From 2-02-FULL-45-10 sp046590235 (GTDB lineage: Bacteria; Patescibacteriota; Patescibacteriia; Magasanikbacterales; GWA2-37-8): a DNA stretch of 9,813 nt. Below the pieces are notes generated by a model. That model saw only the letters and a program-made list of their open reading frames with translations, was not told the DNA's origin and ran no database searches. Positions 3,757-9,776 of the stretch are shown one piece after another. Each line of letters begins with the position of its first letter. Within the stretch, counting starts at the first letter, position 1. The stretch lies in NCBI GenBank assembly GCA_046590235.1, contig JBKJTY010000037.1:1-9813 (forward strand), read 5' to 3'. Made by a program: the position numbers and the translations under genes.

Positions 3757-6420
3757 ATGAAAGAACTTCCGAAAGCGTACGAGCCAAAACAATACGAAGA
3801 CGCAATTTATAAACAATGGGAGGACAGCGGTTTTTTTAACCCTGATGTTTGTGTTGAAAAAGGCGTAACTGATGCAAAAGCTGACCCGTTTACCATCGTT
3901 CTACCACCTCCAAATGTGACCGGTACGCTCCATATGGGCCACGCTGCCATGCTTGCGATTGAGGATGTGCTTATTCGTTATCACCGCATGAAAGGTGAAA
4001 AGGCGCTCTGGGTACCAGGAACTGACCATGCCGCTGTTGCGACTGAATCCAAAGTTGAAGGTTTATTGATTAAAGAAGAAGGTTTTAAAAAGCCAAAAGA
4101 AGAACTCGGTCGCGAGAAGTTTTTGGAACGCGTGCGCCAGTTTGCAAAAGATAGTCACGATACCATTGTGAACCAGAGTAAGAAAATGGGTTCATCGTTG
4201 GATTGGAGTCGTGAAGCTTATACGCTTGATGAGAAACGCAACAAAGCTGTCCGTACTGTTTTCAAAAAAATGTATGACGATGGTTTGATTTACCGTGGGT
4301 ATCGGGTTATTAACTGGTCTGTTAAAGGTCAGTCTACTTGTAGTGATGACGAACTTGTTTATGTTGAACGTCCTGCAAAATTATATTACTTTAAATATTC
4401 AAAAGATTTTCCAATCACGATTGCGACTACTCGCCCGGAAACAAAGTTGGGTGATACGGCGGTAGCGGTACATCCAGAAGGACGCTGGAAACAATTTATT
4501 GGTCAGGATTTTACGGTTGATGTCGGGGCTGCGCAATCTCTTTCGATTAAGATTATTGCGGATGAAAGTGTTGATGATGCTTTTGGTACCGGTGCGCTCG
4601 GTGTTACTCCAGCGCACAGTGTTGTCGACTTCGAAATGTTTAATAAACAGAAAGCGCTTGGTAATGATATTCGTTTGATCCAAGTAATTGGTGAAGATGG
4701 TAAGATGACTGCTGCAGCTGGTGCGAATTATGCAGGTTTGCCTGTAAAAGAAGCGCGTGCGAAATTTGTTGAATACCTACAATCTGAAGGATTGCTCGAA
4801 AAAGAAGAAGATATCATGCAGAACGTCGGTACATCTGATCGTTTCAGTGATATTGTCGAACCGCTCCCAAAGACGCAGTGGTTTGTTGATGTAAATAAAA
4901 AATTTGTTCTTAAGCATTCTAACATTAAAGGCGTTCCTGCTGGCAGTTCTATTTCTCTTAAAGAATTAATGCAAGCGGCAGTGAATGGGGGAGATATCGC
5001 AATTATTCCAGATCGTTTTAACAAAACTTACTTCCATTGGATTAATAATTTGCGTGACTGGTGTATTAGTCGTCAGATTTGGTTTGGTCACCAGATTCCC
5101 GTTTGGTATAAAGGTGATGAAACCTATTGTGCTACTGAAGCTCCAAAAGGTGATGGTTGGGTACAAGATCCTGATACGCTCGACACGTGGTTTTCATCTG
5201 GTCTTTGGACATTCTCTACACTTGGTTGGCCGGATGAATCAATTGATCTGAAAACGTTTCACCCAACATCCGTGCTTGAAACCGGTTATGATATTTTGTT
5301 CTTCTGGGTAGCGCGCATGATTCTCATGACAACGTATACGCTTGGAGAAGTGCCATTTAAGACTGTTTATTTGCACGGTCTCGTTCGTGATGACCAGGGT
5401 CGCAAGATGAGTAAGACACTTGGCAACATCATCAACCCGCTCGATATGATTAACGCTTACGGTACTGTCGCGACTCGTTTGTCACTTCTTATTGGCAGCA
5501 CACCTGGTAATGATGTTAAGTTGTCCGAAGAAAAGATCGCTAGTTATCGTAACTTTGCCAACAAGCTTTGGAACATTGCTCGTTTCATGCTTCTGACGAT
5601 TGAAAAACCTAAGGCAACAATCAAAGAACCAAAAGCAAAAACATTGGCTGACGAATGGGTTCTTTCGAAGCTTAATGCAATTATTGCGGATACGACTGCT
5701 AACTTGGATAAGTTTAATTTGTCCTACGCTGGCGAGCAGCTCCGCGATTTTACCTGGAGTGACTTAGCTGATTGGTATTTGGAGATCGCAAAGATTGAAG
5801 GCGATAAATCTGCCATGCTTAACTATATCTTAAATACTATTTTGAAACTTTGGCATCCATATATGCCGTTTGTTACGGAAACTATCTGGCAAGAAATCTA
5901 TGGTTCCGAAGCAATGCTTATGGTAGAGCGATGGCCAACAGCAAAAAAGACTGAAGCAGCGGAAGAATTTAACTTAATTACAAAAATTATTACCGGCATC
6001 CGCGCGACACGCAGTGAAAATAAAATTGAACCAGCTAAAAAATTGAATGCTTTGATTATCGGCAAAGAAACCAAGTTGGTTAAAGAAAATGCTGAAATAA
6101 TTAAATCATTGGCACGCCTTGAAAACTTAGAAATCGCTGCAAAAGGAACAAAACCGGCGCAAGCAGTTGGTTTTGTTGAGAGCGGTCTCGAAGTATATAT
6201 TGATTTAGGTGGCGTCGTTGATGTTGCGAAAGAAAAAGATCGTCTCACTAAAGAGCTTACTGAAGTTTCCAAATATATTCCATCTGTTGAAGCAAAATTA
6301 GGCAACCAAGATTTTGTAGGTCGCGCCCCAGCAGCAGTAATTGAAGGTGAGAAAAAGAAACTGGCGGACGCGAAGGAAAAAATGGAAAAACTTACTCAAC
6401 AATTAAATAGTTTACGTTAA
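3757..6420 (+). CDS. valS: Valyl-tRNA synthetase
   Basis: This class Ia enzyme attaches valine to tRNA-Val in the cytoplasm. It is complete at 887 residues, a usual length. The nucleotide-binding HIGH motif is HMGH at 59-62, within PPPNVTGTLHMGH. The inserted editing domain, which clears mischarged threonine, carries TTRPET at 224-229. DWCISRQIWFGHQIPVWY around 434-451 is a family signature. The KMSKS loop reads KMSKT at 550-554. An anticodon-binding helical domain follows (about 630-770). The last 70 residues form the coiled-coil arm typical of bacterial ValRS (KEKDRLTKELTEVSKYIPS...). There is no clear SD before the ATG, and translation may couple to the upstream membrane gene. Confidence 0.98.
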   Translation: MKELPKAYEPKQYEDAIYKQWEDSGFFNPDVCVEKGVTDAKADPFTIVLPPPNVTGTLHMGHAAMLAIEDVLIRYHRMKGEKALWVPGTDHAAVATESKVEGLLIKEEGFKKPKEELGREKFLERVRQFAKDSHDTIVNQSKKMGSSLDWSREAYTLDEKRNKAVRTVFKKMYDDGLIYRGYRVINWSVKGQSTCSDDELVYVERPAKLYYFKYSKDFPITIATTRPETKLGDTAVAVHPEGRWKQFIGQDFTVDVGAAQSLSIKIIADESVDDAFGTGALGVTPAHSVVDFEMFNKQKALGNDIRLIQVIGEDGKMTAAAGANYAGLPVKEARAKFVEYLQSEGLLEKEEDIMQNVGTSDRFSDIVEPLPKTQWFVDVNKKFVLKHSNIKGVPAGSSISLKELMQAAVNGGDIAIIPDRFNKTYFHWINNLRDWCISRQIWFGHQIPVWYKGDETYCATEAPKGDGWVQDPDTLDTWFSSGLWTFSTLGWPDESIDLKTFHPTSVLETGYDILFFWVARMILMTTYTLGEVPFKTVYLHGLVRDDQGRKMSKTLGNIINPLDMINAYGTVATRLSLLIGSTPGNDVKLSEEKIASYRNFANKLWNIARFMLLTIEKPKATIKEPKAKTLADEWVLSKLNAIIADTTANLDKFNLSYAGEQLRDFTWSDLADWYLEIAKIEGDKSAMLNYILNTILKLWHPYMPFVTETIWQEIYGSEAMLMVERWPTAKKTEAAEEFNLITKIITGIRATRSENKIEPAKKLNALIIGKETKLVKENAEIIKSLARLENLEIAAKGTKPAQAVGFVESGLEVYIDLGGVVDVAKEKDRLTKELTEVSKYIPSVEAKLGNQDFVGRAPAAVIEGEKKKLADAKEKMEKLTQQLNSLR

Positions 6421-6421
6421 C

Positions 6422-6495
6422 TGTCATTCCCGTGAAGACGGGAATCCAGGACACCCAACGTCGTATCCTGGATCCTCGCCTACGCGGGGATGACA
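6422..6495. repeat. Palindromic intergenic repeat (REP/MITE-like) between valS and tyrS
   Basis: The termini TGTCAT (6422-6427) and ATGACA (6490-6495) are inverted. Inside are three stems: ATTCCCGT/ACGGGAAT around GAAG (6426-6445), ATCCAGGA/TCCTGGAT (6444-6451 and 6466-6473), and CCTCGC/GCGGGG (6474-6479 and 6484-6489). The cloverleaf-like layout and the words CATTCCCG, GGAATCCAGGA and GGGGATGACA match a class of dispersed repeats common in many bacterial genomes. No transposase is present, so it would be non-autonomous. Transcription from valS into tyrS must pass through it. Confidence 0.8.
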
Positions 6496-6511
6496 AATTA
6501 AATTTTTTTAT

Positions 6512-7705
6512 ATGAAAGTCTCTACGGACGAACAAAAAATCAAAGACCTTTTGGAACGCGGCGTTGAAAATATTTACCCAAAGAAAGAATTTTTGGAAAA
6601 AGAATTGAAGTCTGGTCGCCAGCTCACACTTTACACTGGTTATGATCCAACTGCGCCAACTCTTCATATTGGACATGGTATTACTTTGCTCAAGCTTCGT
6701 CAGTTCCAAGATTTAGGTCATAAGATTATCATGTTGATCGGCGATTTCACCGGTATGATTGGTGACCCAACAGATAAGTCGTCTACTCGGAAGAAACTTA
6801 CTCGTGAAGAAGTATTGGAGAACTGCAAAGGTTACCAAAAGCAGGCAAGTGCTATTCTTGATTTCGATGGTCCGAATGCTGTAGAAGTGCAATATAACAG
6901 CACTTGGCTTGCTAAGATGAATCTTGGTAGTTTGCTTGAGCTTTCTTCCTATGTTACGGTTGAGCAGATGTTACAGCGCGACATGTTTAAGCGCCGTGTG
7001 GATGAGAATAAACCTATCTTTATCCATGAGTTCTTGTATCCCCTCATGCAAGGTTTCGATAGCGTGGCTATGGAAGTCGATGGTGAAATTGGTGGTAACG
7101 ATCAGACCTTTAACATGTTGATGGGCCGTGATTTGGTAAAACAATTGCTGAAAAAAGAAAAATGGGTTTTGACTTTGAAATTGCTCGCTGATGATACTGG
7201 TAAGAAGATGGGCAAGACCGAAGGTAACATGATTGCCCTCGCTGACGCACCTGCTGACGTGTTTGGTAAAGTTATGCGCTGGACTGATGGTATGATTGTT
7301 CCAGGTTTTGATCTTTGTACTCGTGTTGCCGCTGATGAAATAAAAGAAATTCAGGTAGCAATGAAAAAAGGTGCAAACCCACGTGATTATAAATTACGCC
7401 TAGCTTATGAAATTACTAAAACATTTTTAGGCGAAAAGGCGGCGGAAGAGGGGAAAGCTCATTTTGCTTCCGTGATCCAAGATAAAGAAAAACCGACTGA
7501 TATTCCAGAACTAAAACCTTCAGTTTACGATATTGTCACAGTGTTGGTGGAGGGTAAGCTCGCTGAATCAAAATCAGATGCGCGTCGTGCGATTGAACAA
7601 GGTGGCGTGAAGATTGACGATGTAAAAGTTGAATCGATTGAGACACAGGTAAAAAAGGGAAGTGTGGTGCAAAAAGGTAAACGTTTTTTCGTCAAAGTAA
7701 TCTAA
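6512..7705 (+). CDS. tyrS: Tyrosyl-tRNA synthetase (TyrZ-like)
   Basis: This class Ic enzyme charges tRNA-Tyr. It is complete at 397 residues. The HIGH motif is HIGH at 52-55, in YDPTAPTLHIGHG, and GDFTGMIGDPT follows, wording typical of the TyrZ-type branch as opposed to the E. coli-type branch. The KMSKS loop is KMGKT (232-236), with Gly in place of the first Ser; the essential lysines are kept. The last 60 residues are an S4 RNA-binding domain (about 338-397), containing ARRAIEQGGVKID. No SD precedes the ATG; the upstream bases are an A/T tract. No separate promoter was found, so expression probably comes from the valS unit through the palindromic repeat. Confidence 0.97.
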   Translation: MKVSTDEQKIKDLLERGVENIYPKKEFLEKELKSGRQLTLYTGYDPTAPTLHIGHGITLLKLRQFQDLGHKIIMLIGDFTGMIGDPTDKSSTRKKLTREEVLENCKGYQKQASAILDFDGPNAVEVQYNSTWLAKMNLGSLLELSSYVTVEQMLQRDMFKRRVDENKPIFIHEFLYPLMQGFDSVAMEVDGEIGGNDQTFNMLMGRDLVKQLLKKEKWVLTLKLLADDTGKKMGKTEGNMIALADAPADVFGKVMRWTDGMIVPGFDLCTRVAADEIKEIQVAMKKGANPRDYKLRLAYEITKTFLGEKAAEEGKAHFASVIQDKEKPTDIPELKPSVYDIVTVLVEGKLAESKSDARRAIEQGGVKIDDVKVESIETQVKKGSVVQKGKRFFVKVI

Positions 7706-7717
7706 GAACGACAAAAT

Positions 7718-7746
7718 AAAAAGTCCCGACTCAATCGGGACTTTTT
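7718..7746. terminator. Bidirectional terminator between tyrS and the convergent orphan gene
   Basis: The stem AAAAAGTCCCGA/TCGGGACTTTTT (7718-7729 and 7735-7746) has a 5-nt loop and A/T tracts on both sides. It ends the tyrS unit rightward and lies three bases beyond the stop of the minus-strand gene at 7749. Confidence 0.92.
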
Positions 7747-7748
7747 TG

Positions 7749-8093
7749 TTATGCTGTTTTTTTACTATCTTCGCTTGGTCCGCCAAAGCCGCGACCTTCT
7801 TTTTTGTATTGTTCTTGTAAAATTTTTGTTTCAAATACGCCGGCTAATTCTTCATCGGGTTCGTCTTTTATTGTGGGCATCGGTACTTTTTCGAAACGGG
7901 AGGACATTTGAGTAATTTCTGCAATTCCTTGGTCAATTTTTTCGTTGATGTCTGACTCGGACATTCCTTTTAAAGGATTTTCGCGTACTAGGTACAAATG
8001 TTTTGGTTTCATAGTTTCTTCCGGTTTATCTAGGGTTTCGCCAGCTTTCCAGTTCGCATATGCTTCGCCGGGATTACTTTGTTCTGGGTTCAT
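7749..8093 (-). CDS. Hydrophilic 114-aa orphan protein
   Basis: I do not recognise this protein. It is highly charged, rich in Glu, Lys, Asp and Pro, without a signal peptide or membrane segment, and probably partly disordered; a helix is likely around 44-66 (SESDINEKIDQGIAEITQMS). The tail is rich in Gly, Ser and Lys. The ATG at 8093 follows a consensus promoter by about 20 bases, and no SD is visible, like the housekeeping genes here and unlike the orphan genes on the other strand. Its composition is AT-rich, like the synthetase genes, suggesting a resident gene of the lineage. It converges on tyrS with a shared terminator. Confidence 0.8.
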   Translation of the reverse strand: MNPEQSNPGEAYANWKAGETLDKPEETMKPKHLYLVRENPLKGMSESDINEKIDQGIAEITQMSSRFEKVPMPTIKDEPDEELAGVFETKILQEQYKKEGRGFGGPSEDSKKTA

Positions 8094-8120
8094 ATGAAGT
8101 TGTTAATAGGTAACGTGTTC

Positions 8121-8149
8121 ATTATAGCACATTTTAGTCATTTTGTCAA
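8121..8149 (-). promoter_or_regulatory. Consensus promoter for the hydrophilic orphan gene
   Basis: Read on the minus strand, the -35 is TTGACA (8144-8149), the spacer is 17 bp and the -10 is TATAAT (8121-8126): a perfect match to the sigma-70 consensus. Transcription is expected to start near 8114. The palindrome at 8159-8174 lies 9 bp upstream of this -35. Confidence 0.9.
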
Positions 8150-8158
8150 CATACATTT

Positions 8159-8174
8159 TGGCTAACCTTAGCCA
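8159..8174. promoter_or_regulatory. Palindromic operator candidate, copy 2
   Basis: TGGCTAA-CC-TTAGCCA is a perfect inverted repeat with 7-bp arms. It differs from copy 1 (1441-1456) only in the two central bases and one arm base. It is 18 bp upstream of the rightward -35, centred about 61 bp upstream of the expected start, again between divergent promoters. Confidence 0.7.
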
Positions 8175-8192
8175 TTATATTACTTTATAGCC

Positions 8193-8221
8193 TTGACAAA
8201 TTCATTTTTTTGTGGTACACT
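8193..8221 (+). promoter_or_regulatory. Promoter of the second orphan-gene cluster
   Basis: The -35 is TTGACA (8193-8198), the spacer 17 bp, and the -10 TACACT (8216-8221). The surrounding words ccTTGACAaat and tttttgtggTA match the promoter at 1474-1502. A palindrome CTGGCGCCAG (8220-8229) covers the expected start site near 8228. Confidence 0.82.
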
Positions 8222-8265
8222 GGCGCCAGCTTTTTAACCGTTTCCCCACGCCCAGGAGGGCATCC

Positions 8266-8517
8266 ATGAACACTGTTCCGGTCCAGGTGATGCGTGAGAG
8301 GCTTTTGGTACTCGTGCTCCACAATATCGTTTTCCAGTGTTACAGTGAAGATGTGGTGATCGGTGTCGTGCGTGATGTCTCGGGAATGAAGTGTGTGATC
8401 TTCGTCGGCGTTGGTAACCACCGCAATGCGAAGAACGGCATGCTCGAACTCGACATCTCGGACATCGCCGAGATCGCCGATAAGGGGCTTTCGGACAACA
8501 ACCAGCTCGTGGCGTGA
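8266..8517 (+). CDS. Orphan 83-aa protein, possibly a small beta-barrel
   Basis: The start is ATG 8266, preceded by AGGAGGG at 8254-8260. A longer in-frame GTG start at 8212 is ruled out because it lies inside the promoter. The predicted pattern is strand-rich: RLLVLVLHNIVFQCY (11-25), DVVIGVVRDVSG (28-39), KCVIFVGVG (41-49), then MLELDISDIAEI (57-68). Alternating hydrophobic strands ending in a loop-strand of this kind recall small beta-barrel folds such as PRC-barrel or Lsm-like domains, but this is a guess from pattern only. No signal peptide is seen. The stop TGA overlaps the SD of the next gene, so the two are probably translated together. Codon use is GC-rich. Confidence 0.8.
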   Translation: MNTVPVQVMRERLLVLVLHNIVFQCYSEDVVIGVVRDVSGMKCVIFVGVGNHRNAKNGMLELDISDIAEIADKGLSDNNQLVA

Positions 8518-8523
8518 GGGCAC

Positions 8524-8715
8524 ATGAAAAGGTCCCAATTGCTTCGTGAGTTCGACCAAGCTCTCGAGGATGCAAAGTACACCAAGCGGGTGAGATTCGA
8601 GTACCAGGTGATGACCTTTTTTTTGAGGGCGTTTGTCATACTGGCCGGTATCCTCCTGCTCGTGTGGCACCATGATCCGGACTTCGCCTCGAAGCTCGTC
8701 AGCCATCTCAAGTGA
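8524..8715 (+). CDS. Orphan 63-aa single-pass membrane protein
   Basis: The N-terminal 27 residues are charged and probably helical (MKRSQLLREFDQALEDAK...). One membrane segment spans about 30-48 (MTFFLRAFVILAGILLLVW), with a short C-terminal tail (HHDPDFASKLVSHLK). The SD GAGGG (8516-8520) overlaps the preceding stop, TGA. The spacing to ATG is short (3 bases), and the same arrangement, gtGAGGGnacATG, occurs before the 50-aa membrane protein at 8907. It is second in the short operon with the 83-aa gene. No family is recognised. Confidence 0.75.
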   Translation: MKRSQLLREFDQALEDAKYTKRVRFEYQVMTFFLRAFVILAGILLLVWHHDPDFASKLVSHLK

Positions 8716-8726
8716 GGAGACTTGAA

Positions 8727-8789
8727 ATGGTGAAAGCACAAAACTCTTTCCGGCAGGTGCGTCGTCTCCCGACGTCCCTGCCACCATAA
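8727..8789 (+). CDS. Possible 20-aa peptide gene
   Basis: ATG 8727 follows GAGGAGA (8714-8720) at good distance, and that SD again overlaps the previous stop codon, like the pair upstream. The frame (MVKAQNSFRQVRRLPTSLPP) is short and basic, and its second half coincides with the strong hairpin at 8752-8782. The equivalent hairpin at 9084-9125 has no such frame, so the hairpin does not require it. It may be a tiny peptide or merely the 3' untranslated region. Confidence 0.3.
   Translation: MVKAQNSFRQVRRLPTSLPP
8752..8782 (+). other. 3' hairpin before the terminator, module 1
   Basis: GGCAGG/CCTGCC (8752-8757 and 8777-8782) and CGTCG/CGACG (8760-8764 and 8770-8774) stack with a 2x2 internal loop and a 5-nt apex. 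The GGCAGG/CCTGCC base is shared with the hairpin at 9084-9125; both stand directly before the related terminator. Confidence 0.7.
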
Positions 8790-8818
8790 AAAGCAACTCA
8801 TGCATGGGTTGCTTTTTT
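8788..8818 (+). terminator. Terminator, module 1 (AAGCAACTCAT type)
   Basis: AAAAAGCAACTCA pairs with TGGGTTGCTTTTT around a small loop, and a run of six Ts follows the stem core. One T-G wobble in the middle of the stem recurs in the two sibling terminators at 9128-9160 and 9686-9714. Confidence 0.85.
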
Positions 8819-8906
8819 GTTTAGTAATAACAGCGTCGCTTAGACGTCAACAATTAATACCCAAACGGGGTTTATGTAACCGCTACGTGCGGTGTCGTGA
8901 GGGAAC

Positions 8907-9059
8907 ATGCAACAAGAGCCGGACCGTAAACATTTCAGCTCTGACTGTTCTGACGAAGAAAATCCGATGCTGGGAATTTTTCTTGCAGCTATCGGAGGTG
9001 CCATTCTGTGGGTGCCTATCCTTTGGGGGGTTACTTCTCTCCTCCACGTTCTCGCATAG
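8907..9059 (+). CDS. Orphan 50-aa membrane protein
   Basis: A 50-codon frame from ATG 8907 to TAG 9057-9059 is preceded by GAGGG (8899-8903). Residues 1-20 are polar and acidic (…SSDCSDEENP), and residues 21-49 are one long hydrophobic segment (MLGIFLAAIGGAILWVPILWG...). The start context, cgtGAGGGaacATG, mirrors that of the 63-aa membrane gene at 8524, and each gene is followed by a GGCAGG-based hairpin and the same type of terminator, so the two modules may be relatives. In the 90 bases before it there is a leader hairpin ACCGC/GCGGT (8879-8883 and 8889-8893) but no convincing promoter. No family is recognised. Confidence 0.65.
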   Translation: MQQEPDRKHFSSDCSDEENPMLGIFLAAIGGAILWVPILWGVTSLLHVLA

Positions 9060-9083
9060 CAGTAGGGAATACGAAGAGTTTCA

Positions 9084-9125
9084 GGCAGGTTGTCCTCTCC
9101 GTGTATATCCGAGAGACAACCTGCC
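9084..9125 (+). other. 3' hairpin before the terminator, module 2
   Basis: GGCAGGTTGTC (9084-9094) and GACAACCTGCC (9115-9125) form a perfect 11-bp stem, extended inward by TCTC/GAGA (9096-9099 and 9111-9114). It occupies the same place as the hairpin at 8752-8782, just upstream of the terminator. Confidence 0.75.
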
Positions 9126-9127
9126 AA

Positions 9128-9160
9128 CCAAAGAGCGACTCATTCAATGGGTTGTTTTTG
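9128..9160 (+). terminator. Terminator, module 2
   Basis: CGACTCAT/ATGGGTTG (9136-9143 and 9147-9154) with a 3-nt loop is followed by a T run. CCAAA/TTTGG can extend the stem outward. The sequence is clearly related to the terminators at 8788 and 9686. It ends immediately before the next promoter. Confidence 0.75.
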
Positions 9161-9165
9161 GTCGG

Positions 9166-9194
9166 TTGACGGTAACGCCTCCTTCGGATACTAT
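9166..9194 (+). promoter_or_regulatory. Promoter of the 127-aa orphan gene
   Basis: The -35 is TTGACG (9166-9171), the spacer 17 bp, and the -10 TACTAT (9189-9194). It directly follows the previous terminator, and no TGGCTAA palindrome is present, so regulation may differ from the promoters at 1474 and 8193. Confidence 0.7.
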
Positions 9195-9202
9195 CCTAGA
9201 TA

Positions 9203-9220
9203 GCTCGTCGTCATACGAGC
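9203..9220 (+). other. Hairpin at the 5' end of the transcript
   Basis: GCTCGT/ACGAGC (9203-9208 and 9215-9220) lies within a few bases of the expected transcript start near 9201, 4 bases before the purine-rich SD region. A comparable hairpin lies at the start of the transcript near 1505-1524. Confidence 0.5.
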
Positions 9221-9236
9221 GGAAAAGGAGGTCGCC

Positions 9237-9620
9237 ATGTCGGCGCCAAAACCTGTTCTTTTGCGAGTGGGCGTACTCATTTTTGTGTGTAAGTGTCGTG
9301 AGTTTGGTGCTCCGCACGCCTATCTTCTTCTAGATAGGAAGTTGCAGCCTGAACCCGCGTCCTTCTCACTACAGCTCATGCTTACGCATCTGTCTTGCTT
9401 GGTGGAGTGGGCGACTGACCGGGAGGCTGATATCACTCCGGATCCGGAAATGATTTTGCACGCAATTCAGCATGTAGAACTTCCGCCTGAAAGCGCGAGA
9501 GATGAAGATGTTTTTGAAGCGCTCAAGGAGAATGGAGGTGCAGCTGAGTCTTTCGCATGCGAGGTGGCAAAACGAAGGGCGTTCGAATTTCACAATGCAG
9601 CAATGAAACTCGCGAGCTGA
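9237..9620 (+). CDS. Orphan 127-aa protein
   Basis: ATG 9237 has a near-perfect SD, AAGGAGGT (9225-9232). I do not recognise the protein. The N-terminal part (5-34) is strand-like and fairly hydrophobic (VLLRVGVLIFVCKCREFG...), but is interrupted by charged residues and is not a clear signal peptide. The remainder is mostly helical and acidic: ITPDPEMILHAIQHVELPP (65-83), then DEDVFEALKENGGAAESFA and a charged C-terminal helix (CEVAKRRAFEFHNAAMKL). It is probably soluble. It forms a single-gene module with its own promoter, leader hairpin and terminator. Codon use is richer in GC than in the synthetase genes. Confidence 0.75.
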   Translation: MSAPKPVLLRVGVLIFVCKCREFGAPHAYLLLDRKLQPEPASFSLQLMLTHLSCLVEWATDREADITPDPEMILHAIQHVELPPESARDEDVFEALKENGGAAESFACEVAKRRAFEFHNAAMKLAS

Positions 9621-9656
9621 CAATGGGCCAGATCTTTTCCGTACGACGAGTGCTCC

Positions 9657-9678
9657 GCGGTCGCCCAAACACGACCGC
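9657..9678 (+). other. 3' hairpin before the terminator, module 3
   Basis: GCGGTCG/CGACCGC (9657-9663 and 9672-9678) forms a perfect 7-bp stem with an 8-nt loop. It stands just upstream of the terminator, as in the other two modules, although here the stem sequence is unrelated to GGCAGG. Confidence 0.65.
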
Positions 9679-9685
9679 ACACTCT

Positions 9686-9714
9686 AAAAGCAACTCATCA
9701 TGTGGGTTGTTTTT
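9686..9714 (+). terminator. Terminator, module 3 (AAGCAACTCAT type)
   Basis: AAAAGCAACTCA pairs with TGGGTTGTTTTT around a short loop, followed by more Ts. It is nearly the same as the terminator at 8788-8818, including the internal T-G wobble. Confidence 0.82.
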
Positions 9715-9776
9715 ATTTACACAAAAAAATTACCGTGATACAGTAGTACATATAGTAATAATTAATTTTTATTTCT

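Noticed and set aside
6392..6709. Minus-strand frame through the valS-tyrS gap
   Set aside because: Part of it is only the translation of the palindromic repeat (the familiar WIPVFTGMT reading), and the rest is antisense to tyrS and valS.
8212..8265. Longer 101-aa version of the 83-aa gene from GTG 8212
   Set aside because: This start lies upstream of the expected transcript start, inside the promoter; ATG 8266 has an AGGAGGG SD.
8185..8805. 206-codon minus-strand frame opposite the second orphan cluster
   Set aside because: It is antisense to genes with SD sequences and a promoter, has no promoter of its own, and crosses a terminator and a promoter.
8800..9333. 177-codon plus-strand frame
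   Set aside because: It runs through two terminators, a hairpin and a promoter, and overlaps the better supported 50-aa and 127-aa genes in other frames.
8788..9714. Integron attC sites as an explanation of the repeated 3' ends
   Set aside because: The stems lack the RYYYAAC/GTTRRRY core pairs with the right spacing, T tracts follow, and no integrase is seen; terminators explain them better.
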